In this document: positions 8,583 through 17,129 of the stretch, one piece after another
Numbering within the stretch: the first letter of the stretch is position 1
Layout of the letters: every line of letters begins with the position of its first letter
Source: Mesorhizobium_G sp049840935
Lineage (GTDB): Bacteria; Pseudomonadota; Alphaproteobacteria; Rhizobiales; Rhizobiaceae
DNA: 64,000 nucleotides
Direction of reading: 5' to 3'
Assembly: GCA_049840935.1 (NCBI GenBank)
Contig: JASGJA010000020.1
Location: forward strand, 62,001 to 126,000
Made by a program: the position numbers and the translations under genes
Notes under the pieces: generated by a model
Databases searched by the model: none
Seen by the model: the letters and a program-made list of their open reading frames with translations, nothing else
What the model was told of the DNA's origin: nothing

Positions 8583-8695
8583 GGGTGTCCTCCTTGGATC
8601 TGTATTTCACTGTCATGAGAAATTCGTGAGAGCCGTTTTCGTTGCATGGACGAAAGTCCAACGCGAAAAGGTAGATCACTCGCGCCCGAGGACTA

Positions 8696-8728
8696 AGAAA
8701 AAGGCCGACGGCACGTGGCCGCCGGCCC
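8696..8728 (-). terminator. Rho-independent terminator of the porin gene
   Basis: On the minus strand a 10-base GC-rich stem with one mismatch (arms 8727-8718 and 8712-8703, loop CACGT) is followed by TTTTTCTT. It starts about 25 bases after the porin stop and is a standard intrinsic terminator. Confidence 0.85.
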
Positions 8729-8752
8729 AAAAAGGCCAGGTGTGAACTGTTC

Positions 8753-9883
8753 TTAGAAGCTGCGCTCGATGCGCAGCATTCCGCCGAAGCCATCGCCGCC
8801 GGGCTCGTTATGGCCCGCGCCATCAGCCAGATCGAGATCCGAATAGGTGATTTCAGGAATGACGTGCAAATCCTTGACCAGTTCGTAGTCAACATTCGCT
8901 ACGAGCGCCCACTGAGCGTCACCGATATAGTCACCGCCGTCCGTATAGGAACCCTGTACGTTGAAGCTTGCCTTCTCGGTGAACTGATACGTACCACCTA
9001 CCCAAGCTGCCCAATCGCCAGCCCAGGTCTTGTAGTTGTTGAAGTTGCCGTAGGCGCCGAGGCTGTCGTCGGTCGAACCCCATGCCGCCATTGCAAAAAG
9101 CGAGAGGCTGTCATTGACGGTCACGTCGAGACGGCCCTTGATCGCAAATTCTTCGACCACGCTGTCGTAACCGCCGGTGAGGCTCACGCCACCCCAATCG
9201 CCAGCATATTTAACTGCGCCAACTACGTGTGGCATGTAGCTGTCGATTTCGTAGTCGGAGCCTGCTTCACCCGTTTCGAGCGCGAGTATCGCGCTGAACC
9301 CGTTACCGGCGTCAAAGGTATAGCTGATGAGGTTCGTCTCGAACGGGCCGTAAGGAACGATGTCATCCGCCATTACGCTGCCAGCGTAACCGGAGAAGGT
9401 GCCGAAAGCCGACTCATCCTTACCGACGCGGAAGCCACCAAGCTCGATCCATGCAAAATAGCTCTGGACATCGGTTCCGCCGCCGATATCCGCACCATCA
9501 TAATAGTTGAAGCGCGTTTCGGTGAAGGTCTTGAGGGTACCGAGTTCTGTCTCGGTGCCCGTCCACGTTTCGAGCGCAAAGCGCGCTTCCTTGTGGTAGG
9601 TATCGTTGGTACCGCCATCGGTCTTGTCGGCTACCGTATGGCCACCGTAAGGGCCGTCACCGACGCTGATATCGTAACGTACATAACCGCCGACGCGCAG
9701 GCAGGTTTCGGTTCCGGGAATGTAGAAGTAGCCCTCTCCGTAGGTATCGCAGATGCGGACATATTCCATTGGCTCCGGCTCGGCCACAACTGCAACCGCG
9801 TCTGCCGCATGAGCACCGGACATAGCAACCAGCGCTGCCGCCGATCCCAAAAGAATGCCCCTCAACGTCATTTCGAACCTCAC
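8753..9883 (-). CDS. Outer-membrane porin, Omp2/RopA-type
   Basis: This is a 376-residue precursor with a signal peptide (MTLRGILLGSAAALVAMSGAHA, cut likely before Ala-Asp) and a mature part of alternating beta-strands ending in the C-terminal Phe of outer-membrane barrels. The segment VRICDTYGEGYFYIPGTE, then CLRVGGYVRYD, is the hallmark of the alphaproteobacterial porin family that includes Brucella Omp2a/Omp2b and rhizobial RopA. It should form trimeric general-diffusion channels of 16 strands. The ATG at 9871 (fifth codon) is an alternative start. It is a single-gene unit with its own terminator. Confidence 0.93.
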   Translation of the reverse strand: MRFEMTLRGILLGSAAALVAMSGAHAADAVAVVAEPEPMEYVRICDTYGEGYFYIPGTETCLRVGGYVRYDISVGDGPYGGHTVADKTDGGTNDTYHKEARFALETWTGTETELGTLKTFTETRFNYYDGADIGGGTDVQSYFAWIELGGFRVGKDESAFGTFSGYAGSVMADDIVPYGPFETNLISYTFDAGNGFSAILALETGEAGSDYEIDSYMPHVVGAVKYAGDWGGVSLTGGYDSVVEEFAIKGRLDVTVNDSLSLFAMAAWGSTDDSLGAYGNFNNYKTWAGDWAAWVGGTYQFTEKASFNVQGSYTDGGDYIGDAQWALVANVDYELVKDLHVIPEITYSDLDLADGAGHNEPGGDGFGGMLRIERSF

Positions 9884-10011
9884 AAGGAATTCAACTAAAT
9901 GTGAATTAGCTATGCGCTCTAAAGTCTACCTCGGCAATAAGGATTTAGCGCAACCTTGAGTGTGCACTTGCGAAATCGATTATGGCGTGGCGGATTGACA
10001 ACAGGTAGCGA

Positions 10012-11433
10012 TTACAAGGCCAAGTGGGGCGGATAGCGGCCGGGAAAATCGGTGGAGCGGTGATAGGCTTCCGCGAGGCGAAGAAGTTCCAGATCAGTGT
10101 TACGCGCGCCGATGAGTTGCATCCCCATCGGCAGGCCATTGGGAGAGAAGCCTGCCGGAACGCTGATTGCAGGCAGGCCCGCGATGGAAGCCGGAATCAC
10201 GACTTCCATCCATTGATGGTAAGTGGACATGGCGCGACCGGTGATACTTTGTGGCCAGCGAATCTCTGCATCGAATGGAAATAGCTGTGCGCTCGGAAGC
10301 ACAAGAGCGTCGTAGGTTTGGAACAACTCGCCGGCAGTGGCGAACCATTCCGAGCGCACAACGCTGGCGGCATGAACCTGCGATGCGGTGACGGCCATGC
10401 CCGCTTCGATCTCGTAGATCATTTCAGGTTTCAAAAGCGCACGCTTTGCAGGGTCGTCGTAAAGATCGCGCTTGGAGCCGCAATTCGCAAAGCTGCGCAG
10501 CACCAGCCATGATTCCCAAAGTCTATTGGGATCGAAAGGCGGGACGATAGGCTCAACCTGGATGCCAAGTTCGTCGAATGTTTTGAGTGCGGTTTCGCAG
10601 AGTTCAAGAACGCCCGGTTCTGTAGGCAGATGGCCATTCCAGTTTCCTATCCATCCGATACGCTTTGCGCGGGTCGGGCGGTCGAGTCCGATCAGGAATG
10701 AAGGCTGCGCCGGTAGCGCGTGAGGATCCCAAGGGGTGGGGCCAGCCAGTACGTCGAGCAACAGGGCGATGTCGCGGACATTGCGCGCCATTGGCCCGTC
10801 CATTGAAATCTGGTTGAGGAAAAGGTCGCCCACGGGGTCGCGCGGGATCAGGCCAAAACTCGGACGAAAGCCGTAGACATTGCAGAAGGCAGCCGGATTG
10901 CGTAGCGAACCCATTGTGTCTGAGCCGTCTGCCAATGGCACCAGCCGAGCAGCAAGTGCTGCGGCGGCGCCGCCGCTGGAACCGCCTGCGGTTTTGGAGA
11001 GATCGTAGGGATTGCGGGTAACGCCATGCACAGGATTGAAGCTGTGTGAACCCAAGCCAAATTCGGGCGTGTTGGTTTTGCCGATGATGATTGCGCCCGC
11101 GGATCTTATGCGGGCGGCGAGAAGATCATCGGTGTGAGGAACATGATCGGCGTAGATTGGCGAGCCGTGCGTGGTGCGGATGCCCGCCGTTTCCACCAGA
11201 TCCTTGATCGCAAAGGGAATGCCGTGCAGCGGGCCGGGATGTTCGACCAAATCGGCTTGCGCGGCTTCGTGGAGAAGTTCATCGCGCGGGCGAAGCGAAA
11301 TGATTGCGTTGATGACCGGGTTAACTTGCTCGATGCGGTCGAGACACGCGGCCATAAGCTCGACGCATGACAGATCGCGCGCGGCGATTGCCTGCAAAAG
11401 CTGTTCGGCTGAAAGATTTGTAAGGTCTGCCAT
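10012..11433 (-). CDS. Amidase (amidase-signature family)
   Basis: This 473-residue cytoplasmic hydrolase has the amidase-signature Ser-cisSer-Lys triad: Lys in PFAIKDLVETAG (about residue 97), the Gly/Ser-rich TAGGSSGGAAAALAA (about 148-162) and the nucleophile Ser in GSDTMGSLRNPA. The GSDTMGSLR form, in place of GGS-I-R, occurs in one branch of the family. The substrate is unknown. The ATG has no Shine-Dalgarno; a nine-base-pair hairpin lies just upstream. It is the last gene of the polyamine-type ABC operon, 37 bases after the binding protein, so it probably acts on the imported compound or its product. Confidence 0.9.
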   Translation of the reverse strand: MADLTNLSAEQLLQAIAARDLSCVELMAACLDRIEQVNPVINAIISLRPRDELLHEAAQADLVEHPGPLHGIPFAIKDLVETAGIRTTHGSPIYADHVPHTDDLLAARIRSAGAIIIGKTNTPEFGLGSHSFNPVHGVTRNPYDLSKTAGGSSGGAAAALAARLVPLADGSDTMGSLRNPAAFCNVYGFRPSFGLIPRDPVGDLFLNQISMDGPMARNVRDIALLLDVLAGPTPWDPHALPAQPSFLIGLDRPTRAKRIGWIGNWNGHLPTEPGVLELCETALKTFDELGIQVEPIVPPFDPNRLWESWLVLRSFANCGSKRDLYDDPAKRALLKPEMIYEIEAGMAVTASQVHAASVVRSEWFATAGELFQTYDALVLPSAQLFPFDAEIRWPQSITGRAMSTYHQWMEVVIPASIAGLPAISVPAGFSPNGLPMGMQLIGARNTDLELLRLAEAYHRSTDFPGRYPPHLAL

Positions 11434-11440
11434 GATGAAG

Positions 11441-11460
11441 GGGGGCGGCGAGCCGCCCCC
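11441..11460. repeat. Perfect GC hairpin between binding-protein and amidase genes
   Basis: GGGGGCGGC (11441-11449) and GCCGCCCCC (11452-11460) pair exactly around GA. No T-tract follows on either strand, so it is not an intrinsic terminator. Placed just after the binding-protein stop, it fits the mRNA-stabilising stem-loops seen after substrate-binding-protein genes in ABC operons. Confidence 0.6.
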
Positions 11461-11470
11461 AATCGTTGGG

Positions 11471-12506
11471 TTATTTGTTTACGTCGGTCCAGATGCGCGC
11501 ATAGAGGTCTGCGACTTCCGGCGGACATGCCTGAAGAAATTCGCCTGCCTTCTCAAATTCCGCAGGGATCACCAGTTCAGGCGCGGTTTTCATATCCTCC
11601 GGCATGAATTCCTGTGATCCCTTTATGCCGTTCGCGTATTTCGCAAACGCGGAAATCATTGCGGCATTTTGCGGGTCCATAATAAAGTTCATGAACAGCT
11701 TGGCGTTATCGACATTCTTGGCATCCTTGAGGATTGCAACGCTGTCCATGAACAGCGGATAGCCTTCCTTCGGATACCCAAACTTGATGTCGGGATTGGC
11801 GAGGCGCGAACGCATGATCGCACCGTTCCAGTAATAGACTGCCGAGTAATCGCCGGCGGGCAGCTTCTCAGTCACACTGTAATCCATCGCCAGCCACTTC
11901 GGCTTGGCTTCCAGCAGCTTGTCGCGGACCTTCTTGAGAAGTTCCTTGTCGTCCGTGCACCAGCTGCCGCCGAAATATTTGATCGTGGCGAACATGACAT
12001 CTGTCATTTCCGGCTCGACATTGATCTTGCCGACGAGTTCGGCAGGTGGGTCGAGGAAAATGGCGGAGGTGTTGATGTCGCCGCTATAGACCTTGGTGTT
12101 TACGCCGATGCCGGAAAGGCCCCACTGCCACGGCACGGTATAGTGGCGGCCCTCATCCCAAGGAACGTTGACCCAGCGTTCGTCGACATTCTTGAAGTTT
12201 TCCATCTGGTCCGGGCGCGCTTCGAGCAGCAGTCCTTCCTTGATCCAGATCGGTACGTAGTTGGCGGATGGCACGACGATGTCGAAGCCGTGGCCGCCCG
12301 CGCGCACCTTGGCGAGCGCGGTATCGTTCGAAATCATAGTCGGTGATCGTGACCTTTACCTTGTACTGCTCTTCGAACTTCTTGATCATGTCCGGGCTGG
12401 TGTAGTCGCCCCAATTGTAGATATTCAGTTCACCTTCGGCTGCCGCGACGCCCGTAAAGGCCAGCAGCGCGATTGCCGCCGATGCGGTCGTGGTTTTCCA
12501 TTTCAT
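11471..12506 (-). pseudogene. Polyamine-type ABC transporter substrate-binding protein (one-base frameshift)
   Basis: The N-terminal part (ATG 12506) has a signal peptide ending GVAAAEG and the PotD/PotF-type start LNIYNWGDYTSPDMIKKFEE. The second part continues NDTALAKVRAGGHGFDIVVP to the stop at 11471. The two frames join at 12331-12333, where GAT-TTC-GAA carries one extra T; removing it gives a continuous 344-residue protein of normal length (VTITDYDSNDTALAKV). The periplasmic protein should capture a polyamine or similar cation for the two permeases encoded just upstream. GGAG lies seven bases before the ATG. Whether the frameshift is real or a sequencing insertion cannot be told from the window; see the findings. 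Confidence 0.85.
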
Positions 12507-12534
12507 TTGTGGTCTCCGTTCCCGTTTTTTTGAT

Positions 12535-13335
12535 TCAGTTCTTCTGGCGATTGATGAAAAAGAACGCCGTAACCAAGATGACCGATAGAGCCAGAAACGC
12601 CGTAGCGATGGCGTTGACCTCCGGCGTGACGGTGCGGCGAATTTGGCCGAGCATGTAGGTCGGCAGGGTGTCCTGTCCGCCCGACTTGACGAATTCGGTG
12701 ATGACCACATCGTCCAGCGAAATGACGAAGGCGAGCATGAAGCCCGCGATGATGCCGGGCCGAAGCAGTGGCAGCGTGATCCGTTTGAAGGCCATCCACG
12801 GCGTGGCGTACAGGTCGGCTGCGGCGCGTTCCAGAGTCAGATCCATGCTTTCGAGCCGCGCGCGGATCGGCAAATAGGCGAAGGGAATGCAGAACGCCGT
12901 GTGTGCGGCGATGAGGTAGCCGAGGCCGGAATAGCCGGTCCACACTTTCACGCGCGAAAAGACAATCAGCAGAGCGACCGCCGTGACGATTTCCGGCACC
13001 ATCAAGGGTTGGTTGATAAACGCATATTTGAAGGTGAGGCCGGGATAGGGCGGCGTGCGAGTGGTTGCCAGCGCGGCCATCGTTGCCGCTATCGTCGCAA
13101 AGGTTGCTGCGAAACCCGCTATGATGAGCGAGCGCCACGCGGCATCCTGAACCGCTGAATTGTGCCATGCTTCGCTGAACCAATGCAGCGAGAATCCACC
13201 CCAGATGGTAACGGAATCGCTGGCATTGAAAGCGTAGGCGACCAGCACCGCGATTGGCAGATACAGCATCACGAAAGTGACAAGCGCCAGAAATGCGAAG
13301 CCCGGCTGTGTGCGGATGTCGAAGCGCCTAGCCAT
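12535..13335 (-). CDS. ABC transporter permease, PotC/PotI-like
   Basis: This 266-residue inner-membrane protein has about six hydrophobic helices and the cytoplasmic EAA-type loop LERAAADLYATPWMAFKRIT, with LPLLRPGIIAGFMLAFVISLDD after it, typical of spermidine/putrescine permeases. I chose ATG 13335, which overlaps the upstream permease stop by eight bases and is preceded by CGGAGC at a proper distance. An upstream in-frame start at 13374 lies inside the preceding gene. It should pair with the 13328-14251 product as the heterodimeric channel. Conserved DD near the end of the loop helix is as in PotC/PotI. Confidence 0.9.
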   Translation of the reverse strand: MARRFDIRTQPGFAFLALVTFVMLYLPIAVLVAYAFNASDSVTIWGGFSLHWFSEAWHNSAVQDAAWRSLIIAGFAATFATIAATMAALATTRTPPYPGLTFKYAFINQPLMVPEIVTAVALLIVFSRVKVWTGYSGLGYLIAAHTAFCIPFAYLPIRARLESMDLTLERAAADLYATPWMAFKRITLPLLRPGIIAGFMLAFVISLDDVVITEFVKSGGQDTLPTYMLGQIRRTVTPEVNAIATAFLALSVILVTAFFFINRQKN

Positions 13336-14251
13336 GCTGCGCTCCGGAGCGAGCGGCGTTTCGCACATAGACAAGCAGGGCCACCATGACGATGACCATT
13401 AAGGTGATCGAGAGAGCCGCGCCAAGCGGCCAATTTCTGCCTGCGCCGAATTGCAGTTCGATGAGGTTGCCGAGCATGAGGTTCTTGCCGCCGCCAAGCA
13501 CGCGTGGAATGACATATGCGCCGAGCGACGGGATGAAAACGAGGATCGAGCCTGCGATCACGCCGGGCTTTACCAGCGGGATAATGACCCGCCATAGAAC
13601 TTGTAGTCTGCCCGCATAGAGGTCGTAACCCGCCTCGATAAGCCGGAAATCCAGCTTTTCCATGCTGGCGTAGAGCGGCAGGATCATCAGCGGAAGATAG
13701 ACATAGACCATGCCGAGCAGGATCGCGGTGTCGGTGAACATGATCTGTAAAGGCTGGTCGATAATTCCGGTCCAGATCAACGCCGTGTTCACTACGCCTT
13801 CATTGCGGATGACCTGCTGCATGGCAAAGGTGCGGATGAGCAGATTTGTCCAGAATGGAATGGTGACGAGGAACACCCAGATTTCGCGCGTGTGGCGCGG
13901 ACGCGTGGCGATGAAATAGGCGGTTGGGAAGCCTAGCAGGAGCGTGAGCAGGGTTGTGAAGAAAGACAGTTTCAGCGAACGCCACAAGATTGAGAGATGT
14001 GCGTCGGCCAGTGTGAGCGTGTCGTCGAAAATATCTCGCTGGAAGAAAACGGAGAACCAGCCATCCAGCGAATATTGGCCGAATTTGACGTCGCCGTAAT
14101 CGCCCTTGAGCATGAAGGAATAGGCCAGCACCACGAAAAGCGGACCGATGGCCGCAAAGAAAATGATGAGCAAGGCCGGGGCTGACAAAAGCCAGCGGTT
14201 GCGGATTTCCCTTTGCTGTGTCTGCTGGGCGATTTCCGCTGCGCTACTCAT
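13328..14251 (-). CDS. ABC transporter permease, PotB/PotH-like
   Basis: This is a 307-residue inner-membrane permease. It has an N-terminal helix (LLSAPALLIIFFAAIGPLFV), a periplasmic segment with GDYGDVKFGQYSLDGW, and five further helices. The EAA loop FRLIEAGYDLYAGRLQVLWR is followed by PLVKPGVIAGSILVFIPSLG. This is the usual PotB/PotH layout. ATG 14251 is two bases beyond the TGA of the ATPase gene, so translation is likely coupled; the longer form from 14290 lies inside that gene. It works with the second permease, the ATPase and the frameshifted binding protein. Confidence 0.9.
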   Translation of the reverse strand: MSSAAEIAQQTQQREIRNRWLLSAPALLIIFFAAIGPLFVVLAYSFMLKGDYGDVKFGQYSLDGWFSVFFQRDIFDDTLTLADAHLSILWRSLKLSFFTTLLTLLLGFPTAYFIATRPRHTREIWVFLVTIPFWTNLLIRTFAMQQVIRNEGVVNTALIWTGIIDQPLQIMFTDTAILLGMVYVYLPLMILPLYASMEKLDFRLIEAGYDLYAGRLQVLWRVIIPLVKPGVIAGSILVFIPSLGAYVIPRVLGGGKNLMLGNLIELQFGAGRNWPLGAALSITLMVIVMVALLVYVRNAARSGAQHG

Positions 14252-14255
14252 CCGT

Positions 14256-15362
14256 TCAGTCCCGCAGCACCTGAGCCGCATCAGCGGCAATTTCTATTCC
14301 GGCAGGATCGCCCACCTCGAAGCCGCAGGACTCGCTGCGCGCATTTTGCTGCCTCACCGTGAAGGGGCTGCCGTCTTCCAAACGAATGTGGATGTGGGTG
14401 TCGGTGCCGAAATAGACAACGTTCTCGACAGTCCCGGATAGCTGCCCACCCTTTTTAACGGCGCGTGCATGTTCGGGCCGCACCACGATAGTGGCCTGTT
14501 GCTTCGGCTGCATTCCTTCCGCGACTGTCGCTGCGATTTCCTTGCCCGAACTCAGCCGCACGTTGGCCTTGCCGTTTGCAATATCGAGCACTGCGGCGTT
14601 GAGAAAATTCGTTTCGCCGATGAAGTCTGCGACGAAGCGGTCGGCGGGCTTGTCGTAAATGTCCCAAGGGGAGCCGACTTGCAGAATGCGGCCTTTCGAC
14701 ATGACCGCGATGCGGTCAGACATGGTGAGCGCTTCTTCCTGATCGTGAGTCACGAAAATGAAGGTGATGCCGGTTTCGCTCTGCATCCGTTTGAGTTCGA
14801 TCTGCATTTCCTTGCGCAGCTTGTAGTCCAGCGCGGAGAGGGGTTCGTCGAGCAGCAGCACTTTCGGACCGGGAGCCAAAGCGCGTGCCAAGGCAACGCG
14901 CTGCGCCTGTCCACCGGAAATCTGGTCGGTGCGGCGGCTGCCGAGCTCCTCCATGTGCACGAGCTTGAGCATCGCCGCGACGCGGGTCTTGATCTCGTCC
15001 TTCGAACGGCCAAGCATTTCGAGGCCAAAGGCGACGTTTTCGCTGACGGTTAGGTGAGGGAAAAGCGCGTAGCTTTGAAAAACCGTATTGACCGGGCGCT
15101 TGAAAGGCGGAAGCCCGGCAATGTCGTCGCCATAAAGCAGAATCGCGCCTTCGGTGGGATATTCAAACCCGGCAATGAGACGCAGAAGGGTGGTCTTTCC
15201 GCAGCCCGACGGTCCCAATAGTGTAAAAAACTCATTTTCGCGTATTGCGACCGAAACATTATCCAGCGCGCGCATCGCATTCGATCCCTGACCGAATGCC
15301 TTCACGATGCCTCTCGCCTCTACAGCTATACGCTTCTGCTCTGCCCCTTCAGGCTTTGGCAT
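14256..15362 (-). CDS. ABC transporter ATP-binding protein, PotA/PotG-like
   Basis: This 368-residue ATPase has Walker A GPSGCGKTT, a Q-loop (FQSYALFPHLTV), the signature SGGQAQRVALARALA, Walker B VLLLDEPLSALD and the switch His in FVTHDQEEA. A C-terminal TOBE/OB region of about 110 residues follows, as in PotA/PotG importers. The frame stays open upstream to 15677, but ATG 15362 gives the normal N-terminus (MPKPEGAEQKRIAVEARG). The ribosome site is weak. It is the first gene of the operon and lies back to back with the amidohydrolase gene, leaving a 105-base divergent promoter region. Confidence 0.92.
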   Translation of the reverse strand: MPKPEGAEQKRIAVEARGIVKAFGQGSNAMRALDNVSVAIRENEFFTLLGPSGCGKTTLLRLIAGFEYPTEGAILLYGDDIAGLPPFKRPVNTVFQSYALFPHLTVSENVAFGLEMLGRSKDEIKTRVAAMLKLVHMEELGSRRTDQISGGQAQRVALARALAPGPKVLLLDEPLSALDYKLRKEMQIELKRMQSETGITFIFVTHDQEEALTMSDRIAVMSKGRILQVGSPWDIYDKPADRFVADFIGETNFLNAAVLDIANGKANVRLSSGKEIAATVAEGMQPKQQATIVVRPEHARAVKKGGQLSGTVENVVYFGTDTHIHIRLEDGSPFTVRQQNARSESCGFEVGDPAGIEIAADAAQVLRD

Positions 15363-15467
15363 GAATTGCACCCGCGCCCGTATTTCAACCAGTGTTTGTG
15401 CCAGCGTATTTGACGTCTTGGCTTCCGGCAAGGCTGCTACGTATAAATGTGCGACACGGAGGGCATC

Positions 15468-17129
15468 ATGCCGCAAGCAGATATAATTGTAGAAAATGCG
15501 CGGGTGATTACCCTCGATTCTGGCAGGCCGCGCGCGACGGCGGTCGCGATCCACGGCGGGAAAATACTGGCGGTTGGCGATGCTGATACTGTCGCGGGTC
15601 TGGCTGCGACAACGACAAGGCGCATCGATGCCGGTGGTGCGACGGTGCTGCCCGGCTTTATCGACAGCCATATCCATATTTTCCCCGGTGGCGCGCAGCT
15701 AAAAAGCCTGTCGCTGGCGGGGCTTAACGGATTTGACGCTATCGCTGCTGCGATTCGCACGCGCGCCGCGCAGCAGCCGGATGAGCGCGTTCTGATCGCC
15801 GAACAGGCGAGTTATTTTATGTTCGGCGATGATGAGCCAATCACAAGGCAGATACTCGATCGTGTGTTACCGGACCATCCGCTGGCAGTGTTTGCCAGCG
15901 ATCATCACACGATGTGGGCAAATACGGCGGCGTTGAAAGCCGCTGGAATTTTGCATGGGCGGGAAATGCCGCCCGGCAATGAGGTGGTCATGGGGGAGGA
16001 CGGGCTGGCGACCGGCGAGTTACGGGAGTTTGAGGGATTTGCGCCGATCACAAATCTTACGCCGACCGGCGGCCGGGAAATGCTGGGCTTGCAGGGAGCG
16101 GAGCCCCGAACGTCACCGACGGCGGCGCAGCGCGCAATCGACCGCGGGATTATCAGCGATGGGCTGGCTTATTGTGCGTCGCTTGGAATCACCAGCTTTC
16201 ACAATATGGATGGCAATTTCTACCAGCTGGAATTGCTGGAGGAAATCGACCGCAGCGCAGGGTTGCCGGTCCGCACACGGATGCCATTCCGCATGATGCC
16301 GGATCGTCCACTTTCGGATATTGAGAAGGCGGTCGAGATGCGGTCGCGCTGGAACAGCGATGTGCTGCGCGCGGACTTCGTGAAGATTTTCATGGATGGT
16401 GTTATCGAGTCCACGACCGCGCATATGTTCGAGGACTATGCCGGAATGCCCGGTGTTCGCGGCTCATCATACTTCGATCAAGCCGCGTTTGATGCGATCT
16501 GTGTTGAGGCGGATCGCCTTGGCCTGCAAATCGCGGTTCACGCGATAGGCGACGAGGCAGTCAACATCACATTGAACGGGTATGAGGCGGCGCAGCGCGC
16601 CAATGGCAAGCGCGACAGTCGCCACCGCATCGAGCATATTGAAATGCTGCTGCCTGCCGATTTGCCGCGCTTTGCAAAACTCGGCGTGATTGCTTCCGTG
16701 CAGCCGACACATGCGCCGGGTGGATATTACCCGCCGGAGCCGATTCTTTCGATGGTAGGGCGCGAGCGCATGATGACAGGCTATGCGTGGCAGACCATTC
16801 GCAATACCGGCGCGCGGCTGGTGTTTGCGAGCGATTGGCCGGTTGCGCCGCTCGATCCGTTGCTTGGGATCAAGACCGCGATGGTTCGCGAGCCGGTATT
16901 CGATGGCGCGCCCGACGAAAGCCAATCGCTCGCAGATTCCATTGCGGGGTTCACGGCGGACGGCGCCTACACCGAGTTCATGGAAGATCGCAAAGGCGTG
17001 CTGAAGCAAGGCGCGCTGGCCGATCTGGTCATTCTGTCGGGCGATATTGAAAAGACCGCGCCGCAGGATGTCGATGCGTTGAAGGTGCAGGCGACAATCT
17101 GCGCAGGGCGCGTTACCTACGAGCGCTGA
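15468..17129 (+). CDS. Metal-dependent amidohydrolase, YtcJ-like
   Basis: This 553-residue protein belongs to the amidohydrolase_3/YtcJ family. The metal motif GFIDSHIHIF occurs near residue 62, DHHTMWANTAALKAAGI near 147, later metal-site residues are in VHAIGDEAVN and HRIEHIEML, and the family's final Asp is in VFASDWPVAPLDPL. Members hydrolyse amide, imide or formyl bonds in small molecules; the substrate here is unknown. ATG 15468 is preceded by GGAGGG at four bases, so it is preferred over ATG 15447. It is divergent from the ABC operon and its end overlaps the end of the second amidase gene by 17 bases. Confidence 0.9.
   Translation: MPQADIIVENARVITLDSGRPRATAVAIHGGKILAVGDADTVAGLAATTTRRIDAGGATVLPGFIDSHIHIFPGGAQLKSLSLAGLNGFDAIAAAIRTRAAQQPDERVLIAEQASYFMFGDDEPITRQILDRVLPDHPLAVFASDHHTMWANTAALKAAGILHGREMPPGNEVVMGEDGLATGELREFEGFAPITNLTPTGGREMLGLQGAEPRTSPTAAQRAIDRGIISDGLAYCASLGITSFHNMDGNFYQLELLEEIDRSAGLPVRTRMPFRMMPDRPLSDIEKAVEMRSRWNSDVLRADFVKIFMDGVIESTTAHMFEDYAGMPGVRGSSYFDQAAFDAICVEADRLGLQIAVHAIGDEAVNITLNGYEAAQRANGKRDSRHRIEHIEMLLPADLPRFAKLGVIASVQPTHAPGGYYPPEPILSMVGRERMMTGYAWQTIRNTGARLVFASDWPVAPLDPLLGIKTAMVREPVFDGAPDESQSLADSIAGFTADGAYTEFMEDRKGVLKQGALADLVILSGDIEKTAPQDVDALKVQATICAGRVTYER

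Noticed and set aside
14256..15677. Longer form of the PotA-like ATPase starting at 15677
   Set aside because: The extra 105 residues are Arg-rich with no family similarity and overlap the divergent amidohydrolase gene.
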